Shown piece after piece: positions 10,419-19,324 of a stretch of 64,000 nt of DNA. The DNA is taken from the NCBI RefSeq assembly GCF_000688295.1, contig NZ_JHZF01000015.1:62001-126000 (forward strand), in the 5' to 3' direction. A program made the translations under genes and the position numbers. The notes under the pieces were generated by a model. That model saw only the letters and a list, made by a program, of their open reading frames with translations. It made no database searches and was not told the DNA's origin. Numbering within the stretch: the first letter of the stretch is position 1; each line of letters opens with the position of its first letter. This stretch comes from Pseudooceanicola nanhaiensis DSM 18065. GTDB lineage: Bacteria; Pseudomonadota; Alphaproteobacteria; Rhodobacterales; Rhodobacteraceae.

Positions 10419-12707
10419 ATGTCTCGTTTCGCCGCCCCGATCGCCGAACAGGTCTGGGATATGAAATACCGCTACAAGGAGGCCGACGGCACGCCGATCG
10501 ACCGCTCCGTCGAGGATTCCTGGCGGCGAATCGCGCGGGCGCTGGCGTCGGTCGAATCCGACCCCGCCGCATGGGAGGCGCCGTTCTACGAGGCGCTCGA
10601 GGACTTCAAGTTCCTGCCCGCCGGGCGGATCACCGCGGGGGCCGGGACGGGCCGCAAGGTCACGCTGTTCAACTGCTTCGTCATGGGCACCATTCCCGAC
10701 GACCTCGGCGGCATCTTCGAGATGCTCCGCGAGGCCGCGCTGACCATGCAGCAGGGCGGCGGGATCGGCTACGATTTCTCGACCATCCGGCCCAAGGGCG
10801 CGGACGTGAAGGGGGTGGCCGCGGATGCCTCGGGCCCGCTGTCGTTCATGGATGTCTGGGACGCGATGTGCCGCACCATCATGTCCGCCGGGTCGCGCCG
10901 GGGCGCGATGATGGCGACGATGCGCTGCGACCACCCGGATATCGAGGCCTTCATCACCGCGAAATCCGACCCGGCGCGGCTCAGGATGTTCAACGTCTCG
11001 GTCCTCGTGACCGACGCCTTCATGGAAGCCGTGAAGAGCGACGGCTCCTGGGACCTGGTCTTCGACGGCAAGGTCTATCACACGCTCCAGGCCCGCGATC
11101 TCTGGAACAAGATCATGCAGTCGACCTTTGATTACGCCGAGCCCGGCGTGATCTTCATCGACCGGATCAACGCCGCCAACAACCTGAACTACGCCGAGAC
11201 CATCGCCGCCACCAATCCCTGCGGCGAGCAGCCCCTGCCGCCCTACGGCGCCTGCCTTCTGGGCTCGGTCAACCTCGCCCGCCTCGTGACCGATCCCTTC
11301 TCGGACGCGGCCGAACTGGACGGCGCGGCATTGTCGAAGCTCGTCCGGACCGCGATCCGGATGATGGACAACACCGTCGACGCCTCGCAATTCCCGCTGC
11401 CGCAGCAGGCGGCCGAGGCGGCGGCCAAGCGCCGGATCGGCCTCGGCGTGACCGGCCTCGCCGACGCGCTCCTGATGCTGGGCCTGCGCTACGGCTCCGA
11501 CGAGGCCGCCGCGCAGACGGAAGCCTGGCTGAAGCTGATCGCGCGCGAGAGCTACCTCGCCTCGGTCGATCTCGCGAAGGAGAAGGGCGCCTTCCCGCTG
11601 TTCGATGCCGATCCGTATCTCGACTCCGGTACCATGCGGCTGATGGACGAGGATGTCCGCGACGCGATCCGCGAGAACGGCATCCGCAACGCGCTGCTGA
11701 CCTCGATCGCGCCGACCGGAACCATCTCGCTCTACGCGGGCAACGTCTCGTCGGGGATCGAGCCGGTCTTCGCCTATTCCTACACCCGCAAGGTGCTTCA
11801 GAAGGACGGGTCGCGGACCGAGGAGAAGGTCGTCGACTACGCCGTCCGGATGTGGCGCGAGCTGAAGGGCGACGCGGAACTGCCCGACTATTTCGTGAAC
11901 GCCCAGACGCTGGCGCCCTCGGAGCACGTCAAGATGCAGGCGGCCGCCCAGAAATGGGTCGACAGCTCGATCTCGAAGACGATCAACTGCCCCGAGGACA
12001 TCTCGTTCGAGGATTTCAAGGACGTCTACATGCAAGCCTGGGATTCGGGCTGCAAGGGCTGCACGACCTACCGTCCGAACGACGTCACCGGCTCCGTCCT
12101 GTCGGTCTCCGAGACCACCGAGTCCGCGCCGGGCGAACAGCCCGCGGCCCAGCCCGTCCCCGAGGAGGGCGGCGAGATCATCTACATGCAGGACCCGATC
12201 GACCGGCCGCAGGAGCTTGAAGGTTCGACCTACAAGCTCAAGTGGCCGGACAGCGAGCACGCGATCTACATCACGATCAACGACATCGTGGTGGGCGGCC
12301 GCCGCCGTCCCTTCGAGGTCTTCATCAACTCGAAGAACATGGAGCATTTCGCCTGGACCGTGGCCCTGACCCGGATGATCTCGGCCGTGTTCCGGCGCGG
12401 CGGGGACGTCTCCTTCGTGGTCGAGGAGCTGAAGGCCGTCTTCGACCCCCGCGGCGGCGCCTGGGTGCAGGGCAAGTACATCCCCTCCATCCTCGCGGCG
12501 ATCGGCGGCGTCATCGAGCGCCACATGATCTCGATCGGCTTCATCGAGGGCGAGGGCCTCGGCCTGAAGACCGACCCGCAGGCCAAGGTGATCGGCCTCG
12601 AGAACGGCCGTCGCGGCAAGGCCTGCCCCTCCTGCGGCCAGTACGAGCTGGTGATGATCGAAGGCTGCATGACCTGCGCGGCCTGCGGTCATTCGAAATG
12701 CGGGTGA
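10419..12707 (+). CDS. nrdJ: Adenosylcobalamin-dependent (class II) ribonucleotide reductase
   Basis: 762 residues. This enzyme makes deoxyribonucleotides with B12 as radical source, so it works with or without oxygen. The reductase core shows FNCFVMGTIPDDLGGIFEML, then the finger-loop active site NPCGEQPLPPYGACLLGSVNL, with C268 and E270 in NPCGE. A Cys-rich tail (CPSCGQYE, then GCMTCAACGHSKCG) resembles the zinc-ribbon/redox-relay end of alphaproteobacterial NrdJ. ATG 10419 (MSRFAAPIAEQVWDMKYR) was chosen: GGAAG lies seven bases upstream, and the longer open frame is unlike the family. No cobalamin riboswitch was recognised upstream. A terminator follows at 12792. Confidence 0.95.
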   Translation: MSRFAAPIAEQVWDMKYRYKEADGTPIDRSVEDSWRRIARALASVESDPAAWEAPFYEALEDFKFLPAGRITAGAGTGRKVTLFNCFVMGTIPDDLGGIFEMLREAALTMQQGGGIGYDFSTIRPKGADVKGVAADASGPLSFMDVWDAMCRTIMSAGSRRGAMMATMRCDHPDIEAFITAKSDPARLRMFNVSVLVTDAFMEAVKSDGSWDLVFDGKVYHTLQARDLWNKIMQSTFDYAEPGVIFIDRINAANNLNYAETIAATNPCGEQPLPPYGACLLGSVNLARLVTDPFSDAAELDGAALSKLVRTAIRMMDNTVDASQFPLPQQAAEAAAKRRIGLGVTGLADALLMLGLRYGSDEAAAQTEAWLKLIARESYLASVDLAKEKGAFPLFDADPYLDSGTMRLMDEDVRDAIRENGIRNALLTSIAPTGTISLYAGNVSSGIEPVFAYSYTRKVLQKDGSRTEEKVVDYAVRMWRELKGDAELPDYFVNAQTLAPSEHVKMQAAAQKWVDSSISKTINCPEDISFEDFKDVYMQAWDSGCKGCTTYRPNDVTGSVLSVSETTESAPGEQPAAQPVPEEGGEIIYMQDPIDRPQELEGSTYKLKWPDSEHAIYITINDIVVGGRRRPFEVFINSKNMEHFAWTVALTRMISAVFRRGGDVSFVVEELKAVFDPRGGAWVQGKYIPSILAAIGGVIERHMISIGFIEGEGLGLKTDPQAKVIGLENGRRGKACPSCGQYELVMIEGCMTCAACGHSKCG

Positions 12708-12791
12708 ACCAGCGGCTTCGGGTGGTATCGCCACTACCAATTAGTGGCCACCGGCGGGCTTCGGAGGTCCATTCCGCAGGCGAATAAGGTC

Positions 12792-12817
12792 AATCGGGCG
12801 TAAGCGCCCGATTTTCC
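12792..12817 (+). terminator. Intrinsic terminator of nrdJ
   Basis: Nine-base stem (AATCGGGCG, 12792-12800, with CGCCCGATT, 12805-12813), loop TAAG, followed by TTCCGTTATTTC. It lies 85 bases after the nrdJ stop. Confidence 0.75.
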
Positions 12818-13085
12818 GTTATTTCGGCCGTTTATAACGAGAACGAGGGTTCGACTCTGTCCTGAGGGATATAGGCATCCGAAGCACGCGGCAGAAACGG
12901 TTTTCGTAATCTTTCTCGGGCTTGGTCCTGGCCGTGGCGTTCTTGGGTTTGCGGCATAGTTTCCGCCGCCACTCATCGCGTGCCAGTTCTCCAGGACGAG
13001 CACAACCGCGACCGTTTTCGAAGACTTCCCGAGAAGCCGATGTGCAATGCCGGCATGCCTTGCACCGACGAACCCAAGGCACGCA

Positions 13086-13111
13086 AAAAGGGCGGCTTCC
13101 GCCGCCCTTTT
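13086..13111. terminator. Bidirectional intrinsic terminator
   Basis: Eleven-base perfect stem (AAAAGGGCGGC, 13086-13096, with GCCGCCCTTTT, 13101-13111) with a TTCC loop. The A/T ends provide a U-run in both directions, and it lies 20 bases past the end of the leftward gene at 13132. Confidence 0.8.
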
Positions 13112-13131
13112 CCGAGGTGTCCAAGTATTTG

Positions 13132-13530
13132 TTATTGTGACCGCCAGAGCCTCAGCGCGTTTTCTATGCGCGCATAGGCCTGGATGACCTCATGCCTTGA
13201 GTGATGGCCGTCGCAAAGCTGATGGCCGTAAGTGTCAGCGCGGGTGTCTTCGATCGTGTAGCCGAGCGCGAGAAACGCCTCGTGCGCCGCGTCGGTCAGC
13301 TGCGCGGGATGCCTTGGTGAAGTCATGACGGTCACGCCTGCGATCCCCCGGCTGATCTGGGTGTAGTGCCGGTCCACCCAGACGTGGACACGAGACAGGC
13401 TGTGCTTCTCGATGAGCCACAGCGTCACGTCGCAGATGTCCTGCTCCATCCCGAACTGATCGGGATGGACGCTCAGGCGGCGCCGACGCGCCAGCTGAAG
13501 GACACAGCGTGCCCCGGTCTCAGTCGGCAC
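13132..13530 (-). CDS. Hypothetical protein, accessory island
   Basis: Not recognised. 132 residues from a GTG start, soluble, with several His/Asp/Tyr-rich stretches (YTIEDTRADTYGHQLCDG, HHSRHEVIQAYARIENALR). The first 11 bases overlap the 3' end of the gene at 13520-13870, so the two are probably translated together. The true start could be an internal codon, because the first 20 residues are Arg-rich and low in complexity. A strong terminator follows immediately, which supports a real transcription unit. No function is proposed. Confidence 0.5.
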   Translation of the reverse strand: MPTETGARCVLQLARRRRLSVHPDQFGMEQDICDVTLWLIEKHSLSRVHVWVDRHYTQISRGIAGVTVMTSPRHPAQLTDAAHEAFLALGYTIEDTRADTYGHQLCDGHHSRHEVIQAYARIENALRLWRSQ

Positions 13531-13870
13531 GACGGAACCGCCCGAGAAGCTCGCTGACGCGCGCGCCGTGCCACCGGGTCATGTCGGTAGCTGGCAGACC
13601 CCTCTCATGACCGATCCTGTCGAGCGACGTCGGCGCCTGGTCGGCCAGGATACGACGAATATCGCGCAGCGCGGCCTCGACGGCATCTGTATCCGGGATC
13701 GGCTGCCCGAAGGCGCCATGCAGATCGCAGAGCGCCGCGAACCCGCTCGGATCATCGAGCGCGTCGAGCAGGTCGCAGAGGCTCGCGCCGTGGCGGCGGA
13801 GGTGCTGCTCCACCGCATAGGCGGCGCCGAAACGCGCCTCGGCGGTGTCGAGTGAGGTGGTGTTGAGCAT
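13520..13870 (-). CDS. Hypothetical protein, possible paralogue of the gene at 14176
   Basis: Not recognised. 116 residues, acidic, predicted all-helical, with RHGASLCDLLDALDDPSGF near residues 26-44. A good Shine-Dalgarno (AAAGGGAGA) precedes the ATG at 13870, which supports expression. The segment AVEQHLRRHGASLC lines up with AVRAHFDEHGAALC in the gene at 14176-14589. Both are small, leftward and near each other, so they may come from a duplication. It overlaps the following gene by 11 bases. Confidence 0.55.
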   Translation of the reverse strand: MLNTTSLDTAEARFGAAYAVEQHLRRHGASLCDLLDALDDPSGFAALCDLHGAFGQPIPDTDAVEAALRDIRRILADQAPTSLDRIGHERGLPATDMTRWHGARVSELLGRFRRAD

Positions 13871-14175
13871 GATGATCTCCCTTTCATGCGGTGGCGGAAA
13901 CGGTGCTGGGTGCCTGATTCATCGGCGTCATGTTCCGTCGCAGGGAGATACTGGGGCGTTGGCTGGGTCCTTTCGGCTGGTTGCGAAGGCTGTTCTTAGG
14001 TGCTGGTGACGAGAACATTGGTCGTTCATCGGGATGACGAAGAAGAAATCTGCCTGGCGCATGGTATTTTGCTGCCGATGAGGCTCCAAGGCGATGCAAG
14101 GCTGAGGATCGGTCCTTGCGTTCGTCCGGGGCCATGACGCCGGCCGTGCGATCCTTGCATGGCCGGCGCCGCAGT
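13871..14175. other. Spacer between two small hypothetical genes; doubtful short frame
   Basis: On the minus strand ATG 14135 to TGA 13884 encodes a basic, Ser/Pro/Arg-rich 83-residue frame (MAPDERKDRSSALHR start) that ends 14 bases before the next gene's ATG. Position suggests a possible small gene in the same operon, but composition is weak evidence and no Shine-Dalgarno is evident. Nothing else is seen here. Confidence 0.25.
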
Positions 14176-14589
14176 TCAGGCCGCGTCCTGCGCCGGGAGG
14201 GCAAGCGCCAGCGCATCCCGCTCATCGTCCAGTTCTCCGATCTCGAACAGAAGGTCATAGAGCCGATCGGTGAGCAGGCAGAGCTCTTCCACTTCGGGGC
14301 TGTCTGGATCGAGGAGGATCCATGAAGACAGATCCGGTTCGAACTCGTCGATGACGGGGTCGAGTGAAAGCAGGCGGTGCAGGTCGACAAGCCTGCGCCG
14401 AGTCGCCCGGTCCAGGCGCGATGCTTCGCGCAAGCCGGTCATCAGGCGCAGGACGCGAGCCGTTCCGGCCTCCCCGTCGATCAGCCCGGCGGCGCTGCAC
14501 AGCGCGGCTCCGTGCTCGTCGAAATGCGCGCGAACGGCGTCGAGAGTTTGGTCTGCGGACAGGGTCTTCGAGGGTAGCTTGCGCAGCAT
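14176..14589 (-). CDS. Hypothetical acidic helical protein, accessory island
   Basis: Not recognised. 137 residues, very acidic in the C-terminal half (SPEVEELCLLTDRLYDLLFEIGEL), predicted helical, no signal peptide or membrane span. It has the strongest Shine-Dalgarno of this island (AAAGGAGGA, seven bases before the ATG), so it is likely a real gene. Its N-terminal part resembles the neighbour at 13520-13870 (HGAALC versus HGASLC in the same context). It is the first gene of a probable leftward unit ending at the terminator at 13086. Confidence 0.55.
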   Translation of the reverse strand: MLRKLPSKTLSADQTLDAVRAHFDEHGAALCSAAGLIDGEAGTARVLRLMTGLREASRLDRATRRRLVDLHRLLSLDPVIDEFEPDLSSWILLDPDSPEVEELCLLTDRLYDLLFEIGELDDERDALALALPAQDAA

Positions 14590-15272
14590 GATGGGTCCTC
14601 CTTTTGTTGCGCGTCTGCCAGTCGTGGCAGCATCAAGCCTGTCCGTTTCTTGGGATTTCCCTCCTTGTTCCTGCGGGGCGATTGACCATTATTCCCGTTC
14701 CTTGATTTGAAGATTGGCCAGCCGCCCGCGGCACGAAGAAAAAACTTCCGCTCTGTTCGACACGGAAGACGAAATCCTCCGGCCAGAGCCGTTGATCGGC
14801 CCCGTGACGCCGATCGACTACTCTGGCAGAGAGCCTTGGTGCGCCCCAACTGAAGGACGCCGTCCTCGTCCCCGTCGGGCGACTCGTTGGGAGCAGGCTT
14901 AAACCGAGCGAGGCGCGAGAGGGGGCTAAGAGCTGACTTTTTCGGTTTCCGACCACGGAAGTGTTTTGGTCCGGATCCTGTCGTTCCATTTCTTCCCTAT
15001 GACGGACGGGCATGAGGATGCCGCCGAGGACTGCACGGTCGAGCGAAGAGAAAGGAGGCAGCACAAGATCCAGCACCCCTGGACGCTCGCGAGAAACCGT
15101 TGCGCATCACCGAAAACGCAGCGCGCTGCGGGGATCTGATCACTCCCCGGAGGTGATGGCATCCGCGAGAGCGGAAGCGACGACGTGCATCCGTGGCGAA
15201 GTTCCATTTCGTCTGTCAGAGAAGGCCGTCCCGGGCGGTCTTCGAAATCCCGGCCACCGACGGGAGACGACC

Positions 15273-15295
15273 ACGAGCGCGGTGGCGCTCGTTTT
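15273..15295 (+). terminator. Terminator-like hairpin inside the gene-poor region
   Basis: ACGAGCGC (15273-15280), tetraloop GGTG, GCGCTCGT (15285-15292), then TTTC. The stem is perfect and has a short U-tract on the plus strand, yet no gene ends just before it, so it could terminate a small RNA. Confidence 0.5.
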
Positions 15296-15429
15296 CATGA
15301 ACAGAGGAAACGCATCAAGGCTGAAAACGGAAGACGGAAATTTCAACAAGAGGACTACGCGGATGGCGCCCCCGGGGCGTGACGATCCGGGATCGTCGGC
15401 GCACACATTGCCGCGACCGGCGCTTGCCT

Positions 15430-15469
15430 ACGGTCTCCGTCAGCCCGCTGGCGGGCGGAGGGAGACCGT
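15430..15469. repeat. Long interrupted palindrome
   Basis: Outer arms ACGGTCTCC (15430-15438) and GGAGACCGT (15461-15469) enclose inner arms GCCCGC and GCGGGC around a two-base loop. It could form a stable two-part stem in RNA or a protein-binding dyad in DNA. Two further perfect palindromes precede it (15367-15379 and 15381-15397). Confidence 0.5.
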
Positions 15470-15695
15470 GTGCTATCTCGGGACTAACTCATGAACGCGA
15501 CCGGCCCATAGCTGCCGGGCAAGAGGCAGCAGGTCGCTGCGGCGCGGCTTCCTCGATCCGGTCATCCATAGCGTCGTGCAGCATGGCTGGGCAGTCCGAG
15601 TGCGAACGAACCGGCCATTCGCTTTTGCAGCAAACCTCGCTCCTTGTTCGTGGCATCCGGACGACAATCTGGCCTGAAGGCCATCTGATGTCACG

Positions 15696-16292
15696 CTATT
15701 TGTTCATTGATGCCCACGGCAGTTCTTCGCGGACGAAACGCTTGTAAGCACACCTACGAGCGCATTTCCTTCCCCGAATCTTATGCCATATTTTCGAGAT
15801 TGATCCGCGCGCCTCGGATTTCACTTTCTCCCACTCTTCCTTGAGCATGAACTGGGAATGACGGACAAATTTCTCTTCTTCCTTCCGGAACTCGTCCGGT
15901 GACTTTGTAGTGGCTTTAACGAGTATCCTGAGATGCGCGATCAGATTTTTGTCGATGCCGTCCTCGTCTGCGGGGTTTAGCTGTAAGGATATAAGGGAAA
16001 TGAGGCCATCGGCCCTGTTTCTCCAATCGTCATAGCCATGGGTTCGTTGCGTTTCGTTGTTTATCGCGGCACACACTTGCAGAAGTTCTGCGATGTTCGA
16101 ACGTAGCTTCTCGATCCACTTCGACCTTTCCGCCGTCACAGATGAGATATAAACCGATCTTCGACCCGTCACAAAAGCACTGAAAGCGGAGAAAACCACG
16201 CCGCATACGGCGATAATGGCAGCGCTGATGGTTGCTGTCGCCCCGGGATTAGCTTTAATCCATGCGAATAGTTCAGCCAGATATGCAGTCAT
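15696..16292 (-). CDS. Membrane-anchored hypothetical protein
   Basis: Not recognised by function. 198 residues from ATG 16292. Residues about 20-42 (ATISAAIIAVCGVVFSAFSA) form one transmembrane helix. This is followed by RSVYISSVTAERSKWIEKLR and a long helical cytoplasmic part rich in Lys/Glu. This layout, one N-terminal helix then an R-x-x-WI-x-x-LR segment, is common in accessory-genome proteins of unknown role. Base composition is less GC-rich than the core genes, which fits acquisition. The frame stays open upstream to 16553, but that part looks like unrelated sequence. It lies beside a truncated transposase. Confidence 0.55.
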   Translation of the reverse strand: MTAYLAELFAWIKANPGATATISAAIIAVCGVVFSAFSAFVTGRRSVYISSVTAERSKWIEKLRSNIAELLQVCAAINNETQRTHGYDDWRNRADGLISLISLQLNPADEDGIDKNLIAHLRILVKATTKSPDEFRKEEEKFVRHSQFMLKEEWEKVKSEARGSISKIWHKIRGRKCARRCAYKRFVREELPWASMNK

Positions 16293-16549
16293 GCAACACC
16301 CGCCCGACATTATTCCGTTGCTATCTATGCCAACGAGGGCAGGATAGGAAGACGCTTGTGCGTCGACACCGTCGCTACGGATGCCGCGCGTGTGGAACGC
16401 AGTGCTTGCATCGACCGCGTTCTTGCGGTTCCCTAACAAGCCGCTGAAGAAGTTGGGCTCGAAGGACGATTTCTTGCCCTGATGGCTTGAAGGCAGCTTT
16501 TGTCGACATCGGTATCTGCATCGGACGCGTGTCCGGGTTGCCCTGTTCG

Positions 16550-16910
16550 TCACGCTGCCAGGAGTTTCGGTAGCCTGGCCAGATTGCAGGCCGCCATTGT
16601 CATCGTGAACTGCGCGCGGACCCTGTTGATGCCGCGGTGAAGGGTCTGGCTCATGCCACCCACGGTCTTGGCCCAGCCGAAGGGTTCCTCGATCTTCTTC
16701 CGGCTCCGCTGGGACAAGGCGTAGCGGCGATGCTGGGTGGTGCGCCCGTCGATGGCGGAATGCCGGGCCTTCTGCGCGACATGTGGCGACACGACCATAC
16801 GCCTGAGCGCGGCGACAAAGTCGACGCTGTCATATCCTTTGTCGGCCCCGAGCGTCAGGCGCCGGGTTGAGCCCGGCGAGTGCCGATTGATCATCTCGAG
16901 CGCCCCAGTT
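16550..16910 (-). pseudogene. IS5-family transposase, 3' fragment
   Basis: About 115-120 C-terminal residues of a DDE transposase: LTLGADKGYDSVDFVAALRR, AIDGRTTQHRRYALSQRSRK, then KIEEPFGWAKTVGGM with the catalytic Glu. It ends in AACNLARLPKLL, typical of this IS5-type group. The N-terminal two thirds, including the first catalytic Asp, are missing. Homology fades near 16900-16910, where the AT-rich gene begins on the other strand. It is a dead remnant that marks the left edge of an inserted segment; the terminal repeat could not be found. Confidence 0.8.
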
Positions 16911-16921
16911 ACTTTCCAGAA

Positions 16922-18001
16922 ATGACCAAAAGATCAAAAGACCGCCGTGGGTATCGGAAGATATCAGTGCAAGTTCCAATCGGCGAGAAGAAAATCGCTG
17001 GATGGCCAGTATCCGGTGACGACTTAAAGCCTATAAAAAATCTGGATGGCAGGCCATCGAAACGTATCCGCGAAGAGGGTTCTCGAGGATACTTTAAGGA
17101 CGCCCAAGGGTATTGGCGTCGCACGGACACTAATATTGATGTCGACTTTGATAATCTATGTGCAGCAACACATGGCCACATACGCAGATCAATAATATCT
17201 GATGTCGAGTTTGAGATATTTCATGATAGAATTCCTGACTGGGTGCACATGGCGGGTGTCGAGCCCGAAAGCCGGGTAACGAAAGCGCAATTTGAAAAAC
17301 TCATAGCCGGATCAGCAAGCGAGAGAGTATTGCATAAGTTTATATACTTGCAAGATGTTCAAGGCCTTCTCACGAATGTCCAGCGAACAAGCGCACAGGT
17401 CAGTCAGGTTATCGGTGAATTTTACGGTATCCTGAATGATTGTGCTCCCTACCTCTACTCAATCAACGAAACAGTTGGCTTGCGCTCTTCAGTTGGCGCC
17501 GAAACTTCACTGCTGCATGCTCATTTGGAAACCATCTTCGTTCGCATGAGGAGCTTATTGGACTATGCTGTCAAAATTTCTCTGGAAGCAGAGCGAGATG
17601 ATATTGATTACTCCAAAATAGTAAAGCTTAAAGGTGGGTCAAGACAGTATGGAGACAAAAAGTCACTCACCATGAATGAGCGCGCAGGCACTCTTTTTGT
17701 GAAGGATGAACTTATTTGGACGATATGCTCCATCAGGGATAGGATCGTGCATGACGGTCATTTAGATATTAGCGCTCGCTTGTATGAAAGTTTCAAGCGA
17801 AACCGATTGGTTGAGCGCTTTGTTTTAATCCCTGATATGGCGGAAGGGCGCTTCGAAGTATTCAAGAATAGATCAAATTTTTACGGACGTGACCACAAGA
17901 TAAACCACGACCTCCCCAGAATATACGACGATTTCTTCCAGCGAATGCTTAACACCATTGGCGCTCTGCACGATCTGTATGCGTTAAAAAGACTTCGCTG
18001 A
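16922..18001 (+). CDS. AT-rich acquired gene; hypothetical protein with HEPN-like motif
   Basis: 359 residues from ATG 16922 (MTKRSKDRRGYRKISVQVP). The gene is visibly richer in A/T than everything around it and uses codons such as ATA and AGA, so it is very likely horizontally acquired. The N-terminal third is basic and the rest mostly helical. Near residue 272, SIRDRIVHDGH gives the R-x4-H pattern (R272, H277) found at the active site of many HEPN-domain RNases and related helical proteins. No family name can be given. It sits between a transposase fragment and a complete IS, as cargo or defence genes often do. Confidence 0.6.
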   Translation: MTKRSKDRRGYRKISVQVPIGEKKIAGWPVSGDDLKPIKNLDGRPSKRIREEGSRGYFKDAQGYWRRTDTNIDVDFDNLCAATHGHIRRSIISDVEFEIFHDRIPDWVHMAGVEPESRVTKAQFEKLIAGSASERVLHKFIYLQDVQGLLTNVQRTSAQVSQVIGEFYGILNDCAPYLYSINETVGLRSSVGAETSLLHAHLETIFVRMRSLLDYAVKISLEAERDDIDYSKIVKLKGGSRQYGDKKSLTMNERAGTLFVKDELIWTICSIRDRIVHDGHLDISARLYESFKRNRLVERFVLIPDMAEGRFEVFKNRSNFYGRDHKINHDLPRIYDDFFQRMLNTIGALHDLYALKRLR

Positions 18002-18147
18002 GTATCAATAACCACCTACTGCCATACGATAGCGTAGTAACGGTGTGGTATTGGGGGGCTGCATTTTGCGCACGAGTGCTGCGCCGGGTCTGGCGGCGTG
18101 ATCCTGGTGGAATGTCCGCTTTGACCTGCTCCCCATAGAGTCCGCAC

Positions 18148-19005
18148 TTATGAGTTAGCTCTGTTCAGGTTTTGGTCCTCTACTGACCGTTGGTGATACT
18201 CCCACGGGGTGAGCCCGTCGAGGCTGGTGTGGGGGCGGTGGTGGTTGTAGTCTTCGCGCCACGCCTCGATTAGGTCGCGGACATGGCGCAGATTGGCGAA
18301 CAGGTGCTCATTGAGGCATTCGTCGCGCAGGCGGCCATTGAAGCTCTCGACGAAGCCGTTCTGCATGGGCTTTCCTGGCGCGATGTAATGCCACTCGACC
18401 TTGCGGTCCTCCTGCCATTTGAGGATGGCATTCGAGGTCAGCTCCGTGCCGTTGTCGCTGACCACCATGCATGGATAGCCGCGCACCCGAGCGATGCTGT
18501 CGAGCTCACGGCCAACGCGCTGCCCTGACAGTGAGGTGTCCACGACCGCGGCCAGGCATTCCCGGCTGAAGTCGTCGATGACGCAGGGCACCCGGAAGCG
18601 GCGACCATCGGACAGGCTGTCTGAGACGAAGTCCAGGGACCAGCGCTGGTTCGGCCCCTGCGGGATCGCCATCGGCGCCCTGGTCCCCAGGGCCCGCTTG
18701 CGACCGCCTCGTTTACGGACTGTTAAGCCTTCTTCTCGGTAGATCCGGTAGAGCTTCTTCCAGTTCACCTTCCAGCCTTCGCGATCAAGAAGCAGGTGCA
18801 GTCGACGATAGCCGAAGCGACGCCGTTCGCTGGATAGCTCGTTCAGCCTCTCCCGCAGCTCGGCGTCTGCAGGTCTGGATGATCGCCGCCTGTAGACGCG
18901 CGGATCAATCCCGGCCAAAGCACAGGCCCGCCGCTGGTTGTAGCTCTTCTCTTTCATGGCCCAGTCCACAGCTCGCCGCCTTGCACCGGGCTTCAAAAGT
19001 TTTTT
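18148..19005 (-). CDS. IS407-group transposase OrfB (integrase core), via -1 frameshift
   Basis: From the frameshift point the frame encodes about 285 residues: a helical region ([18 protein letters not shown]), then [12 protein letters not shown]. The DDE integrase core follows, with Asp in [10 protein letters not shown], Asp in [11 protein letters not shown], and Glu in [20 protein letters not shown], ending in [17 protein letters not shown]. All catalytic residues are present, so the element may be active. OrfB is expected to be made as an OrfAB fusion by slippage on AAAAAAC at 18999-19005 (minus strand). Confidence 0.9.
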   Translation of the reverse strand, partial: KKLLKPGARRRAVDWAMKEKSYNQRRACALAGIDPRVYRRRSSRPADAELRERLNELSSERRRFGYRRLHLLLDREGWKVNWKKLYRIYREEGLTVRKRGGRKRALGTRAPMAIPQGPNQRWSLDFVSDSLSDGRRFRVPCVIDDFSRECLAAVVDTSLSGQRVGRELDSIARVRGYPCMVVSDNGTELTSNAILKWQEDRKVEWHYIAPGKPMQNGFVESFNGRLRDECLNEHLFANLRHVRDLIEAWREDYNHHRPHTSLDGLTPWEYHQRSVEDQNLNRANS

Positions 19006-19259
19006 CCCAGCATCTCCTTGAGCGTGGCCACGTCGAGCATGTGTTCCGCCAGCATCTTCTTCAGCTTCGCGTTCTCGGCTTCGAGCGCCTTCAGCCGCTT
19101 GGCCTCCGACACTTCCATGCCGCCATACTTCGACCGCCACTTGTAGAACGTGCCATCGCTGACGCCGTGCTTCCGGCAGAGCTCCTTGGCGCCTATCCCG
19201 GCTTGGTGCTCCTTCAGGATGCCAATGATCTGCTCTTCGCTAAAACGGCTTTTCCGCAT
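18993..19259 (-). CDS. IS407-group transposase OrfA
   Basis: 88 residues: helix-turn-helix of the IS3 OrfA type ([18 protein letters not shown], then [20 protein letters not shown]), followed by a leucine-zipper-like coil ([19 protein letters not shown]). It binds the IS ends. It terminates just past the slippery heptamer A-AAA-AAC, where a -1 shift continues into OrfB. Confidence 0.92.
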   Translation of the reverse strand: MRKSRFSEEQIIGILKEHQAGIGAKELCRKHGVSDGTFYKWRSKYGGMEVSEAKRLKALEAENAKLKKMLAEHMLDVATLKEMLGKNF

Positions 19260-19324
19260 CGTCTGTCTCCTCGTTTGGAGAACAGGCTAACCTCAAACCG
19301 CGGACTTTTCAGGGGAGCAGGTCA

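Larger units (their letters stand above)
12708..13131. other. Intergenic region between nrdJ and the accessory genes
   Basis: It holds two terminators (separate entries) and no gene I can support. A basic 101-codon frame on the minus strand (12819-13124) has no recognisable Shine-Dalgarno, family or codon signature, and it overlaps the second terminator. A TTCGACTC string near 12849 recalls a T-loop, but no tRNA or tmRNA fold surrounds it. Confidence 0.5.
14590..15695. other. 1.1 kb palindrome-rich region without a convincing gene
   Basis: Both strands have short open frames here, but none has a family signature, an agreeing start signal or island-like codon use. It does contain a terminator-like hairpin at 15273 and palindromes at 15367-15379, 15381-15397 and 15430-15469. 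It may hold a small RNA, decayed genes, or the debris of mobile-element activity next to the truncated transposase. Confidence 0.4.
18122..19324. mobile_element. Complete IS3-family (IS407 group) insertion sequence, about 1.2 kb
   Basis: The element is bounded by inverted repeats: TGACCTGCTCCCC at 18122-18134 and its complement at 19312-19324. The match resumes as AGTCCGC a few bases further in. It encodes OrfA and OrfB on the minus strand with a frameshift signal between them. The four bases outside each end differ (GCTT left, CGAT right), so no target-site duplication is visible although IS407-type elements normally make one. A ParB-like gene is cut at its right end. Confidence 0.9.

Noticed and set aside
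12841-12865. GGTTCGACTC string resembling a tRNA or tmRNA T-loop
   Set aside because: No acceptor stem, D-arm or anticodon arm could be paired around it, and no tmRNA tag-coding sequence is nearby.
12819-13124. Basic 101-codon frame on the minus strand after nrdJ
   Set aside because: No Shine-Dalgarno or family pattern, and it overlaps a strong terminator hairpin.
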